The translations under genes were made by a program, and so were the position numbers. Below, in pieces: positions 44,531 to 52,803 of a stretch of 64,000 nucleotides of DNA. The stretch spans positions 231,839 to 295,838 of the forward strand of contig JAWKNK010000003.1 of assembly GCA_041391745.1 (NCBI GenBank), read 5' to 3'. This DNA is from JAIXWP01 sp041391745. GTDB lineage: Bacteria > Bacteroidota > Bacteroidia > Flavobacteriales_D > Sanyastnellaceae. The notes under the pieces were generated by a model. That model worked only from the letters and a program-made list of their open reading frames with translations. It ran no database searches and was not told the origin of the DNA. Position 1 is the stretch's first letter, and each line of letters starts with the position of its first letter.

Positions 44531-44601
44531 AGGTCCCGAGCGGATTCGAACCGCTGTACGAGGTTTTGCAGACCTCTGCCTAGCCGCTCGGCCACAGGAC
44601 C
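44531..44601 (-). tRNA. tRNA-Cys (anticodon GCA)
   Basis: Acceptor GGTCCTG pairs with CGGGACC, with one G-U pair, and a T discriminator. Anticodon arm GAGGT-CTGCAAA-ACCTC gives GCA. T arm GCGG-TTCGAAT-CCGC. CCA is not encoded. The 71-base size is normal for tRNA-Cys. Confidence 0.95.
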
Positions 44602-44618
44602 CTGTCTACAAAGGGTGG

Positions 44619-44646
44619 CAAATATATAAAAAATTCAATCTTTCAA
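44619..44646 (-). promoter_or_regulatory. Promoter of tRNA-Cys
   Basis: Minus strand TTG (44644-44646), 17 bases, then perfect TATATTTG (44619-44626), followed by CCACCC. The start would be 10-15 bases before the tRNA. Confidence 0.6.
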
Positions 44647-44709
44647 CGATGAAATTTATTTACTCGTCGTAAAAAACAATTTCTTTTTAATAATTATGAA
44701 TTTTCTCCG

Positions 44710-44739
44710 TTGCAACCTTGACCGAACCCATTAATTTCG
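44710..44739 (+). promoter_or_regulatory. Promoter of the coiled-coil protein gene
   Basis: TTG (44710-44712), 19 bases, then TAATTTCG (44732-44739), one mismatch from TAnnTTTG. Leader of about 30 bases. Confidence 0.45.
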
Positions 44740-44772
44740 TGTCCTGCAAGGAAATCCCAAAAATCAATATTT

Positions 44773-45645
44773 ATGAATAACAAAGTCTATATCGGCATCA
44801 TCGCGGTCTTAACCGTTCTTGTCGTGTATCTTGGATTTGAAATAAAAAATGCCAAAGAACAAATCGTTTATGTAGATCGTGAGAAAAACACCATCATGGA
44901 TGAACGCGATGTACTAGCAGTTGAACTCGAGCAAATGCGCATGAGTTATGACACTATTCAAACTGACAACGCTGAAATGGCCAGCAAAATCGCTGAGCAA
45001 CAAGCAGAACTAGAAAGCTTGATTAAAAAGGCTAAAAACAAAGACTACAGTATCAAGCAGTTGAAGGCAGAGGCCGAAACGCTACGCACAATTATGAAGG
45101 GTTACATTCACCAAATTGATTCTCTTCAACAAGAAAACGATCGACTTTTTGCAGAAAAGGAAGCAGAGTCTATGCGTGCGAATGATGCGGAAAATAGAAG
45201 TAGGGAATTGGAAACCGACTTGAATAGTAGCAAAGAAATGATCAGCAAAGGATCTGTGTTGAGCACTGGAGAGTTTGCAAACACGGGTATTAATGTAAAG
45301 GGAAGTGGAAAGCAGGTTGAAACTGATCGTGCTGGAAGAAGCGAAATGATTAAATCATGCTTCACTGTTCGCAAAAATGCCATTGTAAAAGGTGGAACAA
45401 AAAATCTTTACATGAAAATTATCGGTCCTGATGGAAAGGTGCTTCCTGGAAAAGATGTTTCAACAATAATGGTAAATGGTGGTGAGGAAAGCGTATCTGT
45501 AAGTCGTGAAATCGACTACCAAAACCAGGACACTGATGTGTGTGTTTACTATAACGCCAGCAGTGAGCTGAAGAAGGGTAACTACAAAATTTTCGTTTAC
45601 GAAGGTGGTGCCCAAATCGGTCAATCAGAGTTGATTTTGAAATAG
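44773..45645 (+). CDS. Membrane-anchored coiled-coil protein with C-terminal beta domain
   Basis: 290 residues. An N-terminal TM or anchor (about 5-24, IGIIAVLTVLVVYLGFEI) is followed by a coiled coil (about 28-155, Glu/Lys/Gln-rich), a linker, and a beta-rich domain (about 185-290: SCFTVRKNAIVKGGTKNLYM, KIIGPDGKVLPGKD, YKIFVYEGGAQIGQSELILK). Topology suggests an inner-membrane protein with a periplasmic stalk and head. I recall similar Bacteroidota proteins but no function. Monocistronic, with a strong terminator after it. Confidence 0.85.
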   Translation: MNNKVYIGIIAVLTVLVVYLGFEIKNAKEQIVYVDREKNTIMDERDVLAVELEQMRMSYDTIQTDNAEMASKIAEQQAELESLIKKAKNKDYSIKQLKAEAETLRTIMKGYIHQIDSLQQENDRLFAEKEAESMRANDAENRSRELETDLNSSKEMISKGSVLSTGEFANTGINVKGSGKQVETDRAGRSEMIKSCFTVRKNAIVKGGTKNLYMKIIGPDGKVLPGKDVSTIMVNGGEESVSVSREIDYQNQDTDVCVYYNASSELKKGNYKIFVYEGGAQIGQSELILK

Positions 45646-45667
45646 GTAATTTAAACCAATACAAAGG

Positions 45668-45699
45668 AACGTCCCGAAGATTTCGGGACGTTTTTTTTT
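45668..45699 (+). terminator. Terminator after the coiled-coil gene
   Basis: Stem AACGTCCCGAA / TTCGGGACGTT with a GAT loop and a T9 run. Confidence 0.9.
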
Positions 45700-45740
45700 G
45701 TCGAAAAATCCAAAATCAAATCCGCTTCGTAGGTTATGTT

Positions 45741-46139
45741 ATGATGAGAAAAATATTACTCGTATTCACGTTGCTTTATCTAGGGTTTGTGATTTATGCC
45801 AATACTCGTCACATCAACCCTTCCGCCAAAATTCCAATGGTGGATGTAAAGACGTTTGCTATACAAAATGCTGATTCTTCAGAACTGGTTGCGATCAGAG
45901 CTGTTGCACTTCAAAACCAAGCTGTGAAGGCGGTTTCCATAAACTCAACCGACAACCTGATAGGGGTGACTTATGAGTTGGAACAGATCAATTCAGAAGA
46001 AGTAACGCAATTGCTCTCGATGGATGGTACTTATCAAGTTTCCATCAAAACACTATCTCAAAATGGTCCTTCGTGCCCAGTGCATGGCGTGATCGAGTTT
46101 TGGGACAAGGCTTTAGCACTTCACAGAATTGTAGATTAG
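45741..46139 (+). CDS. Small exported or membrane-anchored protein, HMA-like pattern
   Basis: 132 residues; ATG 45744 is an equal start choice. An N-terminal hydrophobic segment (ILLVFTLLYLGFVIYA) could be an anchor or signal. The body (about 55-120) has a beta-alpha-beta pattern: AVKAVSINSTDNLIGVTYEL, then SEEVTQLLSMDGTYQVSIKT, similar in outline to a metal-associated domain but with no CxxC in the first loop. CPVHG (about 116) is the only thiol-His pair. It is 25 bases before the haemoglobin-like lipoprotein gene and probably cotranscribed with it, so a haem or redox link is possible but unproven. Confidence 0.7.
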   Translation: MMRKILLVFTLLYLGFVIYANTRHINPSAKIPMVDVKTFAIQNADSSELVAIRAVALQNQAVKAVSINSTDNLIGVTYELEQINSEEVTQLLSMDGTYQVSIKTLSQNGPSCPVHGVIEFWDKALALHRIVD

Positions 46140-46164
46140 AACAACCATTTAAAATCAATAACCT

Positions 46165-46638
46165 ATGAAACAGAAAATTTTATTTTTAGCTATGTTGAGC
46201 GGTGTATTGCTCATAAGCTCATGTAAAAAAGATGAGGAAGAACCAGCGGCTACAGCGCCTACCGAAACTCCTACTCTCTACACGCGACTCGGCGGAATTG
46301 AAGCGATTACAGCGGTAACAGATCAGTTCCTAGCAAATGTTGTTGCCGACCCTGTTGTGAATGGATCCTTCTCTGCTACAGTGGCAGATCCATATCGCAC
46401 ACAACTCCTTCGTTTTAATCTTATCGATCAAATTTGTGCCGCTTCTGGTGGGCCTTGCCAGTACAAGGGAAAAACCATGCTTGAAGCGCACCAAGGAATG
46501 AATATTACACAAGAACAATTCGACGCACTTGTGGGTGACTTAGTTGCGGCATTAGATCAATTCAGTGTGCCTGCTCAAGAGAAGAATGAACTTTTAACGA
46601 TTCTAGGTTCGTTACAACCTGACATTGTTGGGGTGTAA
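46165..46638 (+). CDS. Exported truncated haemoglobin (group 1) lipoprotein
   Basis: 157 residues. Lipobox VLLISSC makes Cys20 the lipidated residue. Residues about 37-157 match group 1 truncated haemoglobin: LYTRLGGIEAITAVTDQFLA, ADPVVNGSFS, DQICAASGGPCQYKGK and LEAHQGMNITQEQFDALVGD. His109 is the proximal haem ligand. Most truncated haemoglobins are cytoplasmic; here a lipoprotein signal places it in the periplasm or on the surface. It may bind O2, NO or sulphide outside the cytoplasm (inference). Terminator-like hairpin follows. Confidence 0.9.
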   Translation: MKQKILFLAMLSGVLLISSCKKDEEEPAATAPTETPTLYTRLGGIEAITAVTDQFLANVVADPVVNGSFSATVADPYRTQLLRFNLIDQICAASGGPCQYKGKTMLEAHQGMNITQEQFDALVGDLVAALDQFSVPAQEKNELLTILGSLQPDIVGV

Positions 46639-46671
46639 AGACTGGGAAGCGATAGATTATGGTTAACAAAT

Positions 46672-46720
46672 GTCTCGGAAATTCGAAGGTAAAGACCATT
46701 GAGTTTCCGAGACTTTGTTT
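46672..46720 (+). terminator. Hairpin after the haemoglobin-like gene
   Basis: Stem GTCTCGGAAA (46672-46681) / TTTCCGAGAC (46704-46713) with a 22-base loop, followed by TTTGTTTTC. The long loop makes it a weaker terminator. Confidence 0.55.
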
Positions 46721-46735
46721 TCAAAAAACACTATT

Positions 46736-47614
46736 TTATTCCGTTGGTTTCTTTCGGTTTTCTGAGCGTTGAATGGGAATAAATCCGCCTAGTGCCCAGT
46801 TTCTTTGCACATAAGTGATCTTTTGTTGTGCTCGACTTGGTAGCTCATTTTGAAGAACAATATCCGTCAAGTTTGTCTTTCCAGCTTGCATAAATCCCTG
46901 TATAAAAAACCACTTGAAAAATTCAAATCGCGCACCCATAGACAAGCTCGCTCCATAGCCGGCTAGGTGCAGTTTATTTCTGTAGTGCTCTCCAAAAAAT
47001 GTCCAGTCGGTCCACGGAATTACTACTCCAAAACTTGCCGCTCCGTTAAATGTAAAATGGTGTTTTCCGTTTTTACTCATCCAAACAGGTACTCTTTGTT
47101 CAATAGCGAAGCGTGCAAAATTAAATCCGTCGCTATGGTGAAAGTCCATAAAAGAGGGGTTGTACAAAATGTATTCATCGCTGAATTTCTTAGCTAAATC
47201 ATTGTTCGAGCCATACAGATTGTTGTCGATATAACCACTAGCTCGCAGCTTTTGTGTTTGAACAAGTCTGTATTTCATGTGATCCCAGCCCACCGAAACC
47301 GATGTGTTCTTTCCTACAAAATATCCAATTCTAAAATTGAATTGAGGAATAGAAATCGAGTTGAAGTTGAAGTAAACCTCTGGGTTAAACTTCTCTGGCA
47401 TGTCTGCTGCCTTTGCTTGAAATAATGTAAAGTCAAACCCCTCGCCCTGAAAGTGTATGTCGCTCGGATTATAATATGCGCGATTGTACCCCCAGTAAAT
47501 GTATGCCTGTCCTTTGCGATTATCCAGATCATTCAAGGTTTTCAGGAGCGAATTATTAGTTTGTCCCAACAGAATAGTTGGAATGAATAAGAATAAAAAA
47601 TATACAACCTTCAT
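46736..47614 (-). CDS. Predicted outer membrane beta-barrel protein
   Basis: 292 residues with a signal peptide (about 1-18, ends LLGQ). The mature protein has alternating amphipathic strands with many aromatic girdle residues (GQAYIYWGYNRAYYN, NFRIGYFVGKNTSVSVGWDH, LHLAGYGASLSMGARFEFF, FFIQGFMQAGKTN). GYNRAYY and the WDHMKY strand are typical of a conserved Bacteroidota outer-membrane family of unknown role. The C-terminus is basic rather than an aromatic barrel end. Monocistronic, convergent with the haemoglobin gene. Confidence 0.82.
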   Translation of the reverse strand: MKVVYFLFLFIPTILLGQTNNSLLKTLNDLDNRKGQAYIYWGYNRAYYNPSDIHFQGEGFDFTLFQAKAADMPEKFNPEVYFNFNSISIPQFNFRIGYFVGKNTSVSVGWDHMKYRLVQTQKLRASGYIDNNLYGSNNDLAKKFSDEYILYNPSFMDFHHSDGFNFARFAIEQRVPVWMSKNGKHHFTFNGAASFGVVIPWTDWTFFGEHYRNKLHLAGYGASLSMGARFEFFKWFFIQGFMQAGKTNLTDIVLQNELPSRAQQKITYVQRNWALGGFIPIQRSENRKKPTE

Positions 47615-47637
47615 AGTTGGTTATTTAGTAGAAAAAA

Positions 47638-48015
47638 ATGATGTCAAACAAGTCTGAAAACAGATCGAAAGGAATACAAGGAGAGGATGAGGCCGCCAAA
47701 TATCTGCAGAAAAAAGGATACAAAATATTATTTCGAAATTATTGTGTCGGAAAATTAGAGATCGACCTCATCTGTAGAAATGAAAAGCACATTGTTTTTG
47801 TGGAAGTAAAGAAGCGCCACAGCAAGGCTTACGCCCCTCCATGGGAAGCTGTGAACAAAAAGAAGCAAAAAAATATCATGCTTGCGGCTCATGTTTACTT
47901 GAAAAAAGCGGATACACTTTTGGAGCCTCGATTTGATATTGTGTCCATCATTGAAGATGGTCAAAATGTGTTGCAAATAGATCACTTTGAAGATGCTTTT
48001 TGGCCAATGGCATAA
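47638..48015 (+). CDS. YraN/UPF0102 family endonuclease-like protein
   Basis: 125 residues; ATG 47638 or 47641. Restriction-endonuclease-like fold: GIQGEDEAAKYLQKKGYKIL, then GKLEIDLICRNEKHIVFVEV with the metal-binding pattern D...EVK (Asp and Glu-Val-Lys), then the RHSKAYAPPWEAVN variant. Family members are thought to act on nucleic acids, possibly in replication or repair; the true substrate is unknown. Divergent from the outer membrane protein (23-base gap); the pseudouridine synthase follows 39 bases later. Confidence 0.92.
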   Translation: MMSNKSENRSKGIQGEDEAAKYLQKKGYKILFRNYCVGKLEIDLICRNEKHIVFVEVKKRHSKAYAPPWEAVNKKKQKNIMLAAHVYLKKADTLLEPRFDIVSIIEDGQNVLQIDHFEDAFWPMA

Positions 48016-48021
48016 GTAGCG

Positions 48022-48029
48022 TAATTTTG
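48022..48029 (+). promoter_or_regulatory. -7 element TAATTTTG before the rRNA pseudouridine synthase
   Basis: A perfect TAnnTTTG, 25 bases before ATG 48055. Confidence 0.45.
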
Positions 48030-48054
48030 CAGGAATTATAATCATGTAAAATCA

Positions 48055-48999
48055 ATGGCCTTTTCAGGTAAACCATCATCGCGAGGTTCGCGCAAGCCGC
48101 GCCCAGGCGCAAAAGATTCGAGGCCTCGTGCATCGAAACCAAGCGATAGCAGATCTAAAGACGGTAAGTCGAAAGAATTTAAACCAAAAGAAAAAAGCGA
48201 GCGCCGCTCGACCGAGCGCAGTTCTAAAAATTTGGTTAAGCCATATACTCCTTATGGATCTAGACAGCAGAAGACGGAGGACGGTATGATTCGTCTAAAT
48301 CGTTTTCTTTCCAATGCTGGCATTGCTTCTCGTCGTGATGCAGACAATCTCATTCAATTGGGATTAGTGTCTGTAAATGGCAAAGTCATCACAGAACTTG
48401 GAGCCAAGGTGGACCCAAGAAAAGACGTGGTAAAATACGACGATCGTACCCTTCGTCCTGAACCGATGCGCTATGTTTTGTTGAACAAGCCAAAAGATTA
48501 TTTGACAACATCAGATGATCCGATGGAACGCAAAACGGTAATGACATTGGTGCTTGATGCTTGCAAGGAGCGTATTTACCCTGTTGGAAGATTAGATCGT
48601 CACACAACAGGTTTGCTTCTATTCACCAATGATGGCGATTTAGCTAAAAAGTTGACTGCTCCAAAGTTTGGTTTCCCGAAAGTATATCACGTTGAAACAG
48701 TAGATAAAGTGGCTCCTGCCGTGCTTGATCAAATTCGCTCTGGTGTAAAAACCGTTGATGGTTTTATCAAAGTTGAAGAAATTGAATACACTGGAGATGG
48801 AACAGACCACCGCTCTATTGGAGTGCGCTTGAACAACGCTCGTACCGCCGTTATCCGCAACCTATTTGAAACCGTTGGTGTCAAAATGAAGCGCTTGGAT
48901 CGCGTGATGTACGCTGGTATGACAAAAAAGGATTTGCCAAGAGGCAGATACAGACACCTCACAGAAAAGGAAGTTTCATTTTTGAAAATGATTCGATAG
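48055..48999 (+). CDS. rRNA pseudouridine synthase (RluB/RsuA family)
   Basis: 314 residues. A strongly basic, low-complexity extension (1-75, Lys/Arg/Ser) typical of Bacteroidota members precedes an S4 RNA-binding domain (about 78-125, IRLNRFLSNAGIASRRDADN). The catalytic domain carries the nucleophilic Asp in YPVGRLDRHTTGLLL (about 182-196) and VLLNKPKDYLTT. It isomerises a uridine in ribosomal RNA, probably in 23S as RluB/E/F; the target is not decided. DUF4271 follows in seven bases. Confidence 0.93.
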   Translation: MAFSGKPSSRGSRKPRPGAKDSRPRASKPSDSRSKDGKSKEFKPKEKSERRSTERSSKNLVKPYTPYGSRQQKTEDGMIRLNRFLSNAGIASRRDADNLIQLGLVSVNGKVITELGAKVDPRKDVVKYDDRTLRPEPMRYVLLNKPKDYLTTSDDPMERKTVMTLVLDACKERIYPVGRLDRHTTGLLLFTNDGDLAKKLTAPKFGFPKVYHVETVDKVAPAVLDQIRSGVKTVDGFIKVEEIEYTGDGTDHRSIGVRLNNARTAVIRNLFETVGVKMKRLDRVMYAGMTKKDLPRGRYRHLTEKEVSFLKMIR

Positions 49000-49006
49000 C
49001 ACATTT

Positions 49007-49684
49007 ATGAACGAGATCATTTTAAGGCCCCCTACTCGACTGGCTGAGGACTGGATGTTTCTCGTTCCTATTGTCTCATTGATCATTGTTGCGTATTCCA
49101 AATCGGTTTACCCCAATCGATTTAAGAATATGTGGCGCTCGATATACAATGCCATTTTGCTAAGACAAATGATTCGTGAAGAATCGAATATTCCCAAAGA
49201 ATACATCCTTCACTTCGCGAATTATGTGATGCTCACTGGCCTTGCACTTTTTAGTGTATTCAAGCTATTAGAAATTCCTGTATTTGGCTTGAGCGGAATT
49301 CTGCTCTATTTGGTGAGTTGTGGAATTATTACTCTACTCTATTTTATCAAAGGAATTGGAGTTACTGTAACTTCATTTATTATCAATGGTGACTTTACTT
49401 TATCCGAGTACCGTTACGTTGTTTTTTTGATTAATCGAGTTCTTGGAGTCATCCTTCTTCCATTGATAATAATGCTTGTATATGGCCCTTTGAGTCAGGC
49501 TCATTATTACCTGATTGCTGTAGCGGGAGTACTATTTTTAGCCTATTTATACCGAGTTGGCAAAGGCTTAATAAATGCTTTGCGTTCGGGCGTAGGTGTT
49601 TTCTATATCTTTTTCTACATTTGCACCCTCGAAATTCTGCCTATAATCATAAGTACGAAGTTCATAATGAATTTCAAGGTGTGA
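49007..49684 (+). CDS. DUF4271 membrane protein
   Basis: 225 residues with six or seven TM helices (near 18-37, 70-88, 96-116, 138-160, 163-182 and 195-218) and a basic connecting loop after TM1. I recall DUF4271 as a Bacteroidota-specific family typically next to uroporphyrinogen-III synthase, as here (46 bases to hemD). No catalytic motif is visible; function unknown. Inner membrane. Confidence 0.88.
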   Translation: MNEIILRPPTRLAEDWMFLVPIVSLIIVAYSKSVYPNRFKNMWRSIYNAILLRQMIREESNIPKEYILHFANYVMLTGLALFSVFKLLEIPVFGLSGILLYLVSCGIITLLYFIKGIGVTVTSFIINGDFTLSEYRYVVFLINRVLGVILLPLIIMLVYGPLSQAHYYLIAVAGVLFLAYLYRVGKGLINALRSGVGVFYIFFYICTLEILPIIISTKFIMNFKV

Positions 49685-49730
49685 AAAAAGCTGAATAACG
49701 AACTGTTTAAACCTTATTGGAGATCCCCGT

Positions 49731-50477
49731 ATGGCCGACAAAGTCAAGACTGTATTGATTACCCAGCAAGACCCTGGTGATGAGAAAAATCCATATACAG
49801 ATTTAGCGAAGAAACACAAGCTCAAGATTGACTATCGACCATTTATTCATGTGGAGGGAATTGAGTCGCTTGAGTTTCGCCAACAACGTGTAGACGTTCT
49901 TGAGCACAGTGCTGTTATTTTCACTAGTCGTAATGCGATTGATCATTATTTCCGTCTAGCTACTGAAATGAGAATTACCATTCCAGAGACGATGAAATAT
50001 TTCTGTATGTCAGAAGCTGTTGCTTACTATTTGCAGAAATACATTCAGTTCCGCAAGCGCAAAATTTTCTTTGGAAATGGAACATTTGCCGAGTTGATGG
50101 ATAGTATTAAGAAGCACAAGGGCGAGCAATTTCTGCTTCCTTGTTCTGATATTCTTAAGCCAAGTATTCCAGACACCTTGAATAGAGAAAAAATCAACTA
50201 CACAAAGGCGATGATGTATCGCACGGTTTGCAGTGATTTGAGCGACCTAGCAGATGTGAAATACGATATGTTGGTGTTCTTCTCTCCTTCTGATATTGAA
50301 TCTTTATTCAAGAACTTCCCTGATTTTGTTCAGGATAAAACACGCATTGCGGTGTTTGGGCCTACTACGGCTAAGGCAGTGGAAGATGCGAAACTGCGCA
50401 TAGACGTGCTTGCTCCAAGTCCAAAAGCTCCTTCTATGAGCATGGCCATTGAGCAGTACATTACCGAGAATAAATAA
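49731..50477 (+). CDS. hemD: Uroporphyrinogen-III synthase
   Basis: 248 residues. HemD is one of the most divergent haem enzymes, but key blocks match: VLITQQDPGDEKNPYTDLAK, EHSAVIFTSRNAIDHYFRL, YFCMSEAVAYYLQKY, MLVFFSPSDIESLFKNFPDF and TRIAVFGPTTAKAVEDAKL. It closes hydroxymethylbilane with inversion of ring D, in the pathway to haem and sirohaem. Other hem genes are not in the window. Cotranscribed with DUF4271; a terminator follows. The upstream gap has no clear promoter. Confidence 0.92.
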   Translation: MADKVKTVLITQQDPGDEKNPYTDLAKKHKLKIDYRPFIHVEGIESLEFRQQRVDVLEHSAVIFTSRNAIDHYFRLATEMRITIPETMKYFCMSEAVAYYLQKYIQFRKRKIFFGNGTFAELMDSIKKHKGEQFLLPCSDILKPSIPDTLNREKINYTKAMMYRTVCSDLSDLADVKYDMLVFFSPSDIESLFKNFPDFVQDKTRIAVFGPTTAKAVEDAKLRIDVLAPSPKAPSMSMAIEQYITENK

Positions 50478-50499
50478 TCTAGAATATTCTGAATTTATA

Positions 50500-50526
50500 G
50501 GGCCGTTAACAACGGCCCTTTTTTTT
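50500..50526 (+). terminator. Terminator after hemD
   Basis: Stem GGGCCGTT / AACGGCCC with a short loop and T8 run. It lies inside the long dprA frame, which argues for the later dprA start. Confidence 0.9.
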
Positions 50527-50538
50527 GTTTTGAATGTT

Positions 50539-50546
50539 TTCCTTTG
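50539..50546 (+). promoter_or_regulatory. -7-like element TTCCTTTG before dprA
   Basis: One mismatch to TAnnTTTG, followed by CGCC and ATG 50551 after four bases, implying a leaderless or nearly leaderless mRNA. Confidence 0.4.
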
Positions 50547-50550
50547 CGCC

Positions 50551-51681
50551 ATGCTGAAAAATGATGATGAGGCGCAACATACGTTGGCGCTAACCTTAGT
50601 GCCCGGTATTGGTCCATTCAAAGCCAAAAATCTCATTGCCTATTGTGGTTCTGCGCGAGCTGTTTTTCAAACGAAAGCTGCCAAGTTGATATCTATTCCG
50701 GATATTGGCCCTGCGGCTGTTAAAGCGCTTAAATCAGCTCCGCAGACACTACGGCAGGCCGAAGTAGAAATTAACTTCGCGAAGAAGTTCGATATCGACA
50801 TTTTACTTCACCATGTCGAGGGCTATCCCTATCGATTAAAACAGTGCAACGACAGTCCGGTAATTCTCTATTGGAAGGGCAAAGGACCGATTGAATCCGA
50901 AAGGGTCATTAGCATCGTGGGCACTCGCTCAGCAACATCATATGGCAAGCAATTCATTTCAGAATTATTAGAATTTGTAAAACCATACAACCCCATTGTA
51001 GTAAGCGGCTTGGCTTATGGTGTAGATATCTGCGCTCATCGTGTGTCACTTGAAAAAGGATTGCCTACAATCGCCTGTCTTGCTCATGGCTTGGATCGTG
51101 TATATCCACCGATGCACACCTCGGTGGCTAGAAGCATGATAGAAGCGGGGGGATTGCTGACAGAATTTCCCTCAGGTACAAACCCGGATCGTGAATTATT
51201 TCCAGCCAGAAATCGAATAATAGCAGGGTTGAGCGACTGCACGATTGTAGTAGAAACAGATTCGAAGGGAGGAAGTATTATTACGGCCTATCTCGCTCAT
51301 TCCTATAGCAGAGAAGTTTTCGCTGTTCCGGGCCGAATCAATGATAGACATAGCAGTGGTTGCAATATGTTGATTCGAAAAAACGTTGCGGCATTATTGA
51401 CGTCTGGAGCAGATCTGGTGGACTACCTCGGATGGGATGAAAAGTCGGTCAAAAAGACAAAGCAATTGGTGCTTTTTCAAGACCTCTCGGAAGATCGAAA
51501 ACTTGTTGTGCAGCTTTTGCTTCAAAACAGAAGGTTGCCAGTTGATCGAATTTCACGTGAAATCAACACCAACTTGAGTGCGGTGAATGAACTATTACTC
51601 AACATGGAATTTGATGGAATTATTAAGAGTCTGCCTGGAAAACTGTATGAATTGAACCCTTGTTTAACATTTGATATGTGA
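50551..51681 (+). CDS. dprA: DNA-processing protein DprA (DNA uptake/recombination mediator)
   Basis: 376 residues from ATG 50551; an in-frame ATG at 50449 would read through the hemD terminator and is rejected. N-terminal helix-hairpin-helix region (LVPGIGPFKAKNLIAYCG) and the Rossmann-like DprA core (about 115-290): VSIVGTRSATSYGKQ, VVSGLAYGVDICAHR, LLTEFPSGTNPDRELFPARN, VVETDSKGGSIITA. A winged-helix C-terminus (DRISREINTNLSAVNELLLN) follows. It protects incoming single-stranded DNA and loads RecA during transformation. Cytoplasmic; monocistronic. Confidence 0.96.
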   Translation: MLKNDDEAQHTLALTLVPGIGPFKAKNLIAYCGSARAVFQTKAAKLISIPDIGPAAVKALKSAPQTLRQAEVEINFAKKFDIDILLHHVEGYPYRLKQCNDSPVILYWKGKGPIESERVISIVGTRSATSYGKQFISELLEFVKPYNPIVVSGLAYGVDICAHRVSLEKGLPTIACLAHGLDRVYPPMHTSVARSMIEAGGLLTEFPSGTNPDRELFPARNRIIAGLSDCTIVVETDSKGGSIITAYLAHSYSREVFAVPGRINDRHSSGCNMLIRKNVAALLTSGADLVDYLGWDEKSVKKTKQLVLFQDLSEDRKLVVQLLLQNRRLPVDRISREINTNLSAVNELLLNMEFDGIIKSLPGKLYELNPCLTFDM

Positions 51682-51784
51682 ATAACAAAGTGAGTTGGAC
51701 AGGAAAAAAAGAGCAAAATATTTTAAACTTGCGTGGGTAAAATTGCGTAGACCGTAAATTTTATAACAGAACTTTAATTTAATT

Positions 51785-52222
51785 ATGGCTTACATGTCAG
51801 CACATCAAAGAACTATTCAATTTCCGTCAGTCATTGACAATATCACCCTTGTTGAGAAGATGATTGATCAGGTATTCGCTGAATACAGACTGAAAGAAGA
51901 TTTTTATGGAGAGTTGCTTATTGCGATGACTGAAGCCGTAAACAACGCTATTGTTCACGGAAACAAACTTGACCCATCGAAACAAGTTCGTGTGACCTTT
52001 GACATTGACGGAGAAAACGTCATGTTTGAAGTAGAAGATGAGGGTCCTGGATTTGACTACAACAACCTACCAGATCCAACTGCTCCAGAAAACATTGAAA
52101 AGCCTCATGGCCGCGGTGTATTCTTGATGCGCAATTTGGCTGATGAATGTGAGTTTGAAGACGATGGTCGCATATGTAGATTGAAGTTTAAAGTCCTTGA
52201 AACTCAATCTGTGGCTTCTTAA
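51785..52222 (+). CDS. RsbW-like ATP-binding (HATPase) regulatory protein
   Basis: 145 residues, a single HATPase_c-2 domain. N box TEAVNNAIVHGNKL, G1 box EDEGPGFD and G2 box HGRGVFLM are intact. The family comprises anti-sigma kinases and related regulators (RsbW, SpoIIAB). No anti-anti-sigma (STAS) gene is next to it, so its partner is unknown. It lies directly upstream of ybeY and mnmG, a pairing I recall from other Flavobacteriia. A TAAATTTT near 51755 is a weak -7 element. Confidence 0.9.
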   Translation: MAYMSAHQRTIQFPSVIDNITLVEKMIDQVFAEYRLKEDFYGELLIAMTEAVNNAIVHGNKLDPSKQVRVTFDIDGENVMFEVEDEGPGFDYNNLPDPTAPENIEKPHGRGVFLMRNLADECEFEDDGRICRLKFKVLETQSVAS

Positions 52223-52248
52223 GAAATTCAATTACATCTGATAATATT

Positions 52249-52276
52249 GAATCCCGCTGCATTAGCGGGATTTTTT
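52249..52276 (+). terminator. Terminator after the HATPase gene
   Basis: Stem AATCCCGCT / AGCGGGATT with a GCATT loop and a T6 run. Confidence 0.88.
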
Positions 52277-52329
52277 CTTTTATAACAGTTCTTAACACGC
52301 AAATCTTAACTCATTCTAAGCCCTCATAA

Positions 52330-52359
52330 TTGAGTTCAAATGATTTGGGTGCACCTTTG
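52330..52359 (+). promoter_or_regulatory. Promoter of ybeY-mnmG
   Basis: TTG (52330-52332), 19 bases, then CACCTTTG (52352-52359), one mismatch from TAnnTTTG, followed by CACC and ATG 52367. Transcription would start within about six bases of the ATG, supporting that start over the longer frame at 52340. Confidence 0.55.
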
Positions 52360-52366
52360 CACCATT

Positions 52367-52792
52367 ATGGGCAAAATAAGCTTTTATACGGAAGATATAA
52401 CGTTCACACTCTCTCAGAAACGCGATTTCAGGGCTTGGATAAGCTCTATTGTGGCTGCTGAAGGTAAAAAAGTGGGTGAGATCAGCTATATCTTTTGTTC
52501 AGACGATTACTTGCTGGATGTAAACAAGCAATACCTCAATCATGACTACTACACTGATATTATCACCTTCGATTATTGCGAGGGCGATGTTGTTAGTGGA
52601 GATCTATTTATTAGTATTCCAAGGGTGAAAGAGTACGCTTTGGAAAATTCCATTGACTTCAAAAAAGAATTGCAACGTGTTGTTATTCATGGAGTTCTGC
52701 ATTTGCTAGGTCAAAAAGATAAGAAAAAAGAGGATGCCGAAAACATGCGCAAATTAGAAGAAAAAGCGCTAAAATTATTTCCCAAAAAATAG
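52367..52792 (+). CDS. ybeY: Endoribonuclease YbeY (rRNA maturation)
   Basis: 141 residues from ATG 52367, which follows a promoter that would lie inside the longer frame (ATG 52340). Metal site motif VVIHGVLHLLGQKD: two His of HGxLHLxG are kept; the third ligand position is Asp rather than His, as I recall for Bacteroidota. LNHDYYTDIITFDY and GDLFISIPRV are the other family blocks. It is a single-strand endoribonuclease in 16S 3' maturation and ribosome quality control. A parS-like palindrome and mnmG follow. Confidence 0.94.
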   Translation: MGKISFYTEDITFTLSQKRDFRAWISSIVAAEGKKVGEISYIFCSDDYLLDVNKQYLNHDYYTDIITFDYCEGDVVSGDLFISIPRVKEYALENSIDFKKELQRVVIHGVLHLLGQKDKKKEDAENMRKLEEKALKLFPKK

Positions 52793-52803
52793 AAAATTAC
52801 AAT

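Noticed and set aside
50449..50550. Longer N-terminus of dprA from ATG 50449
   Set aside because: It reads through the hemD terminator, and the family N-terminus plus a promoter-like box support 50551.
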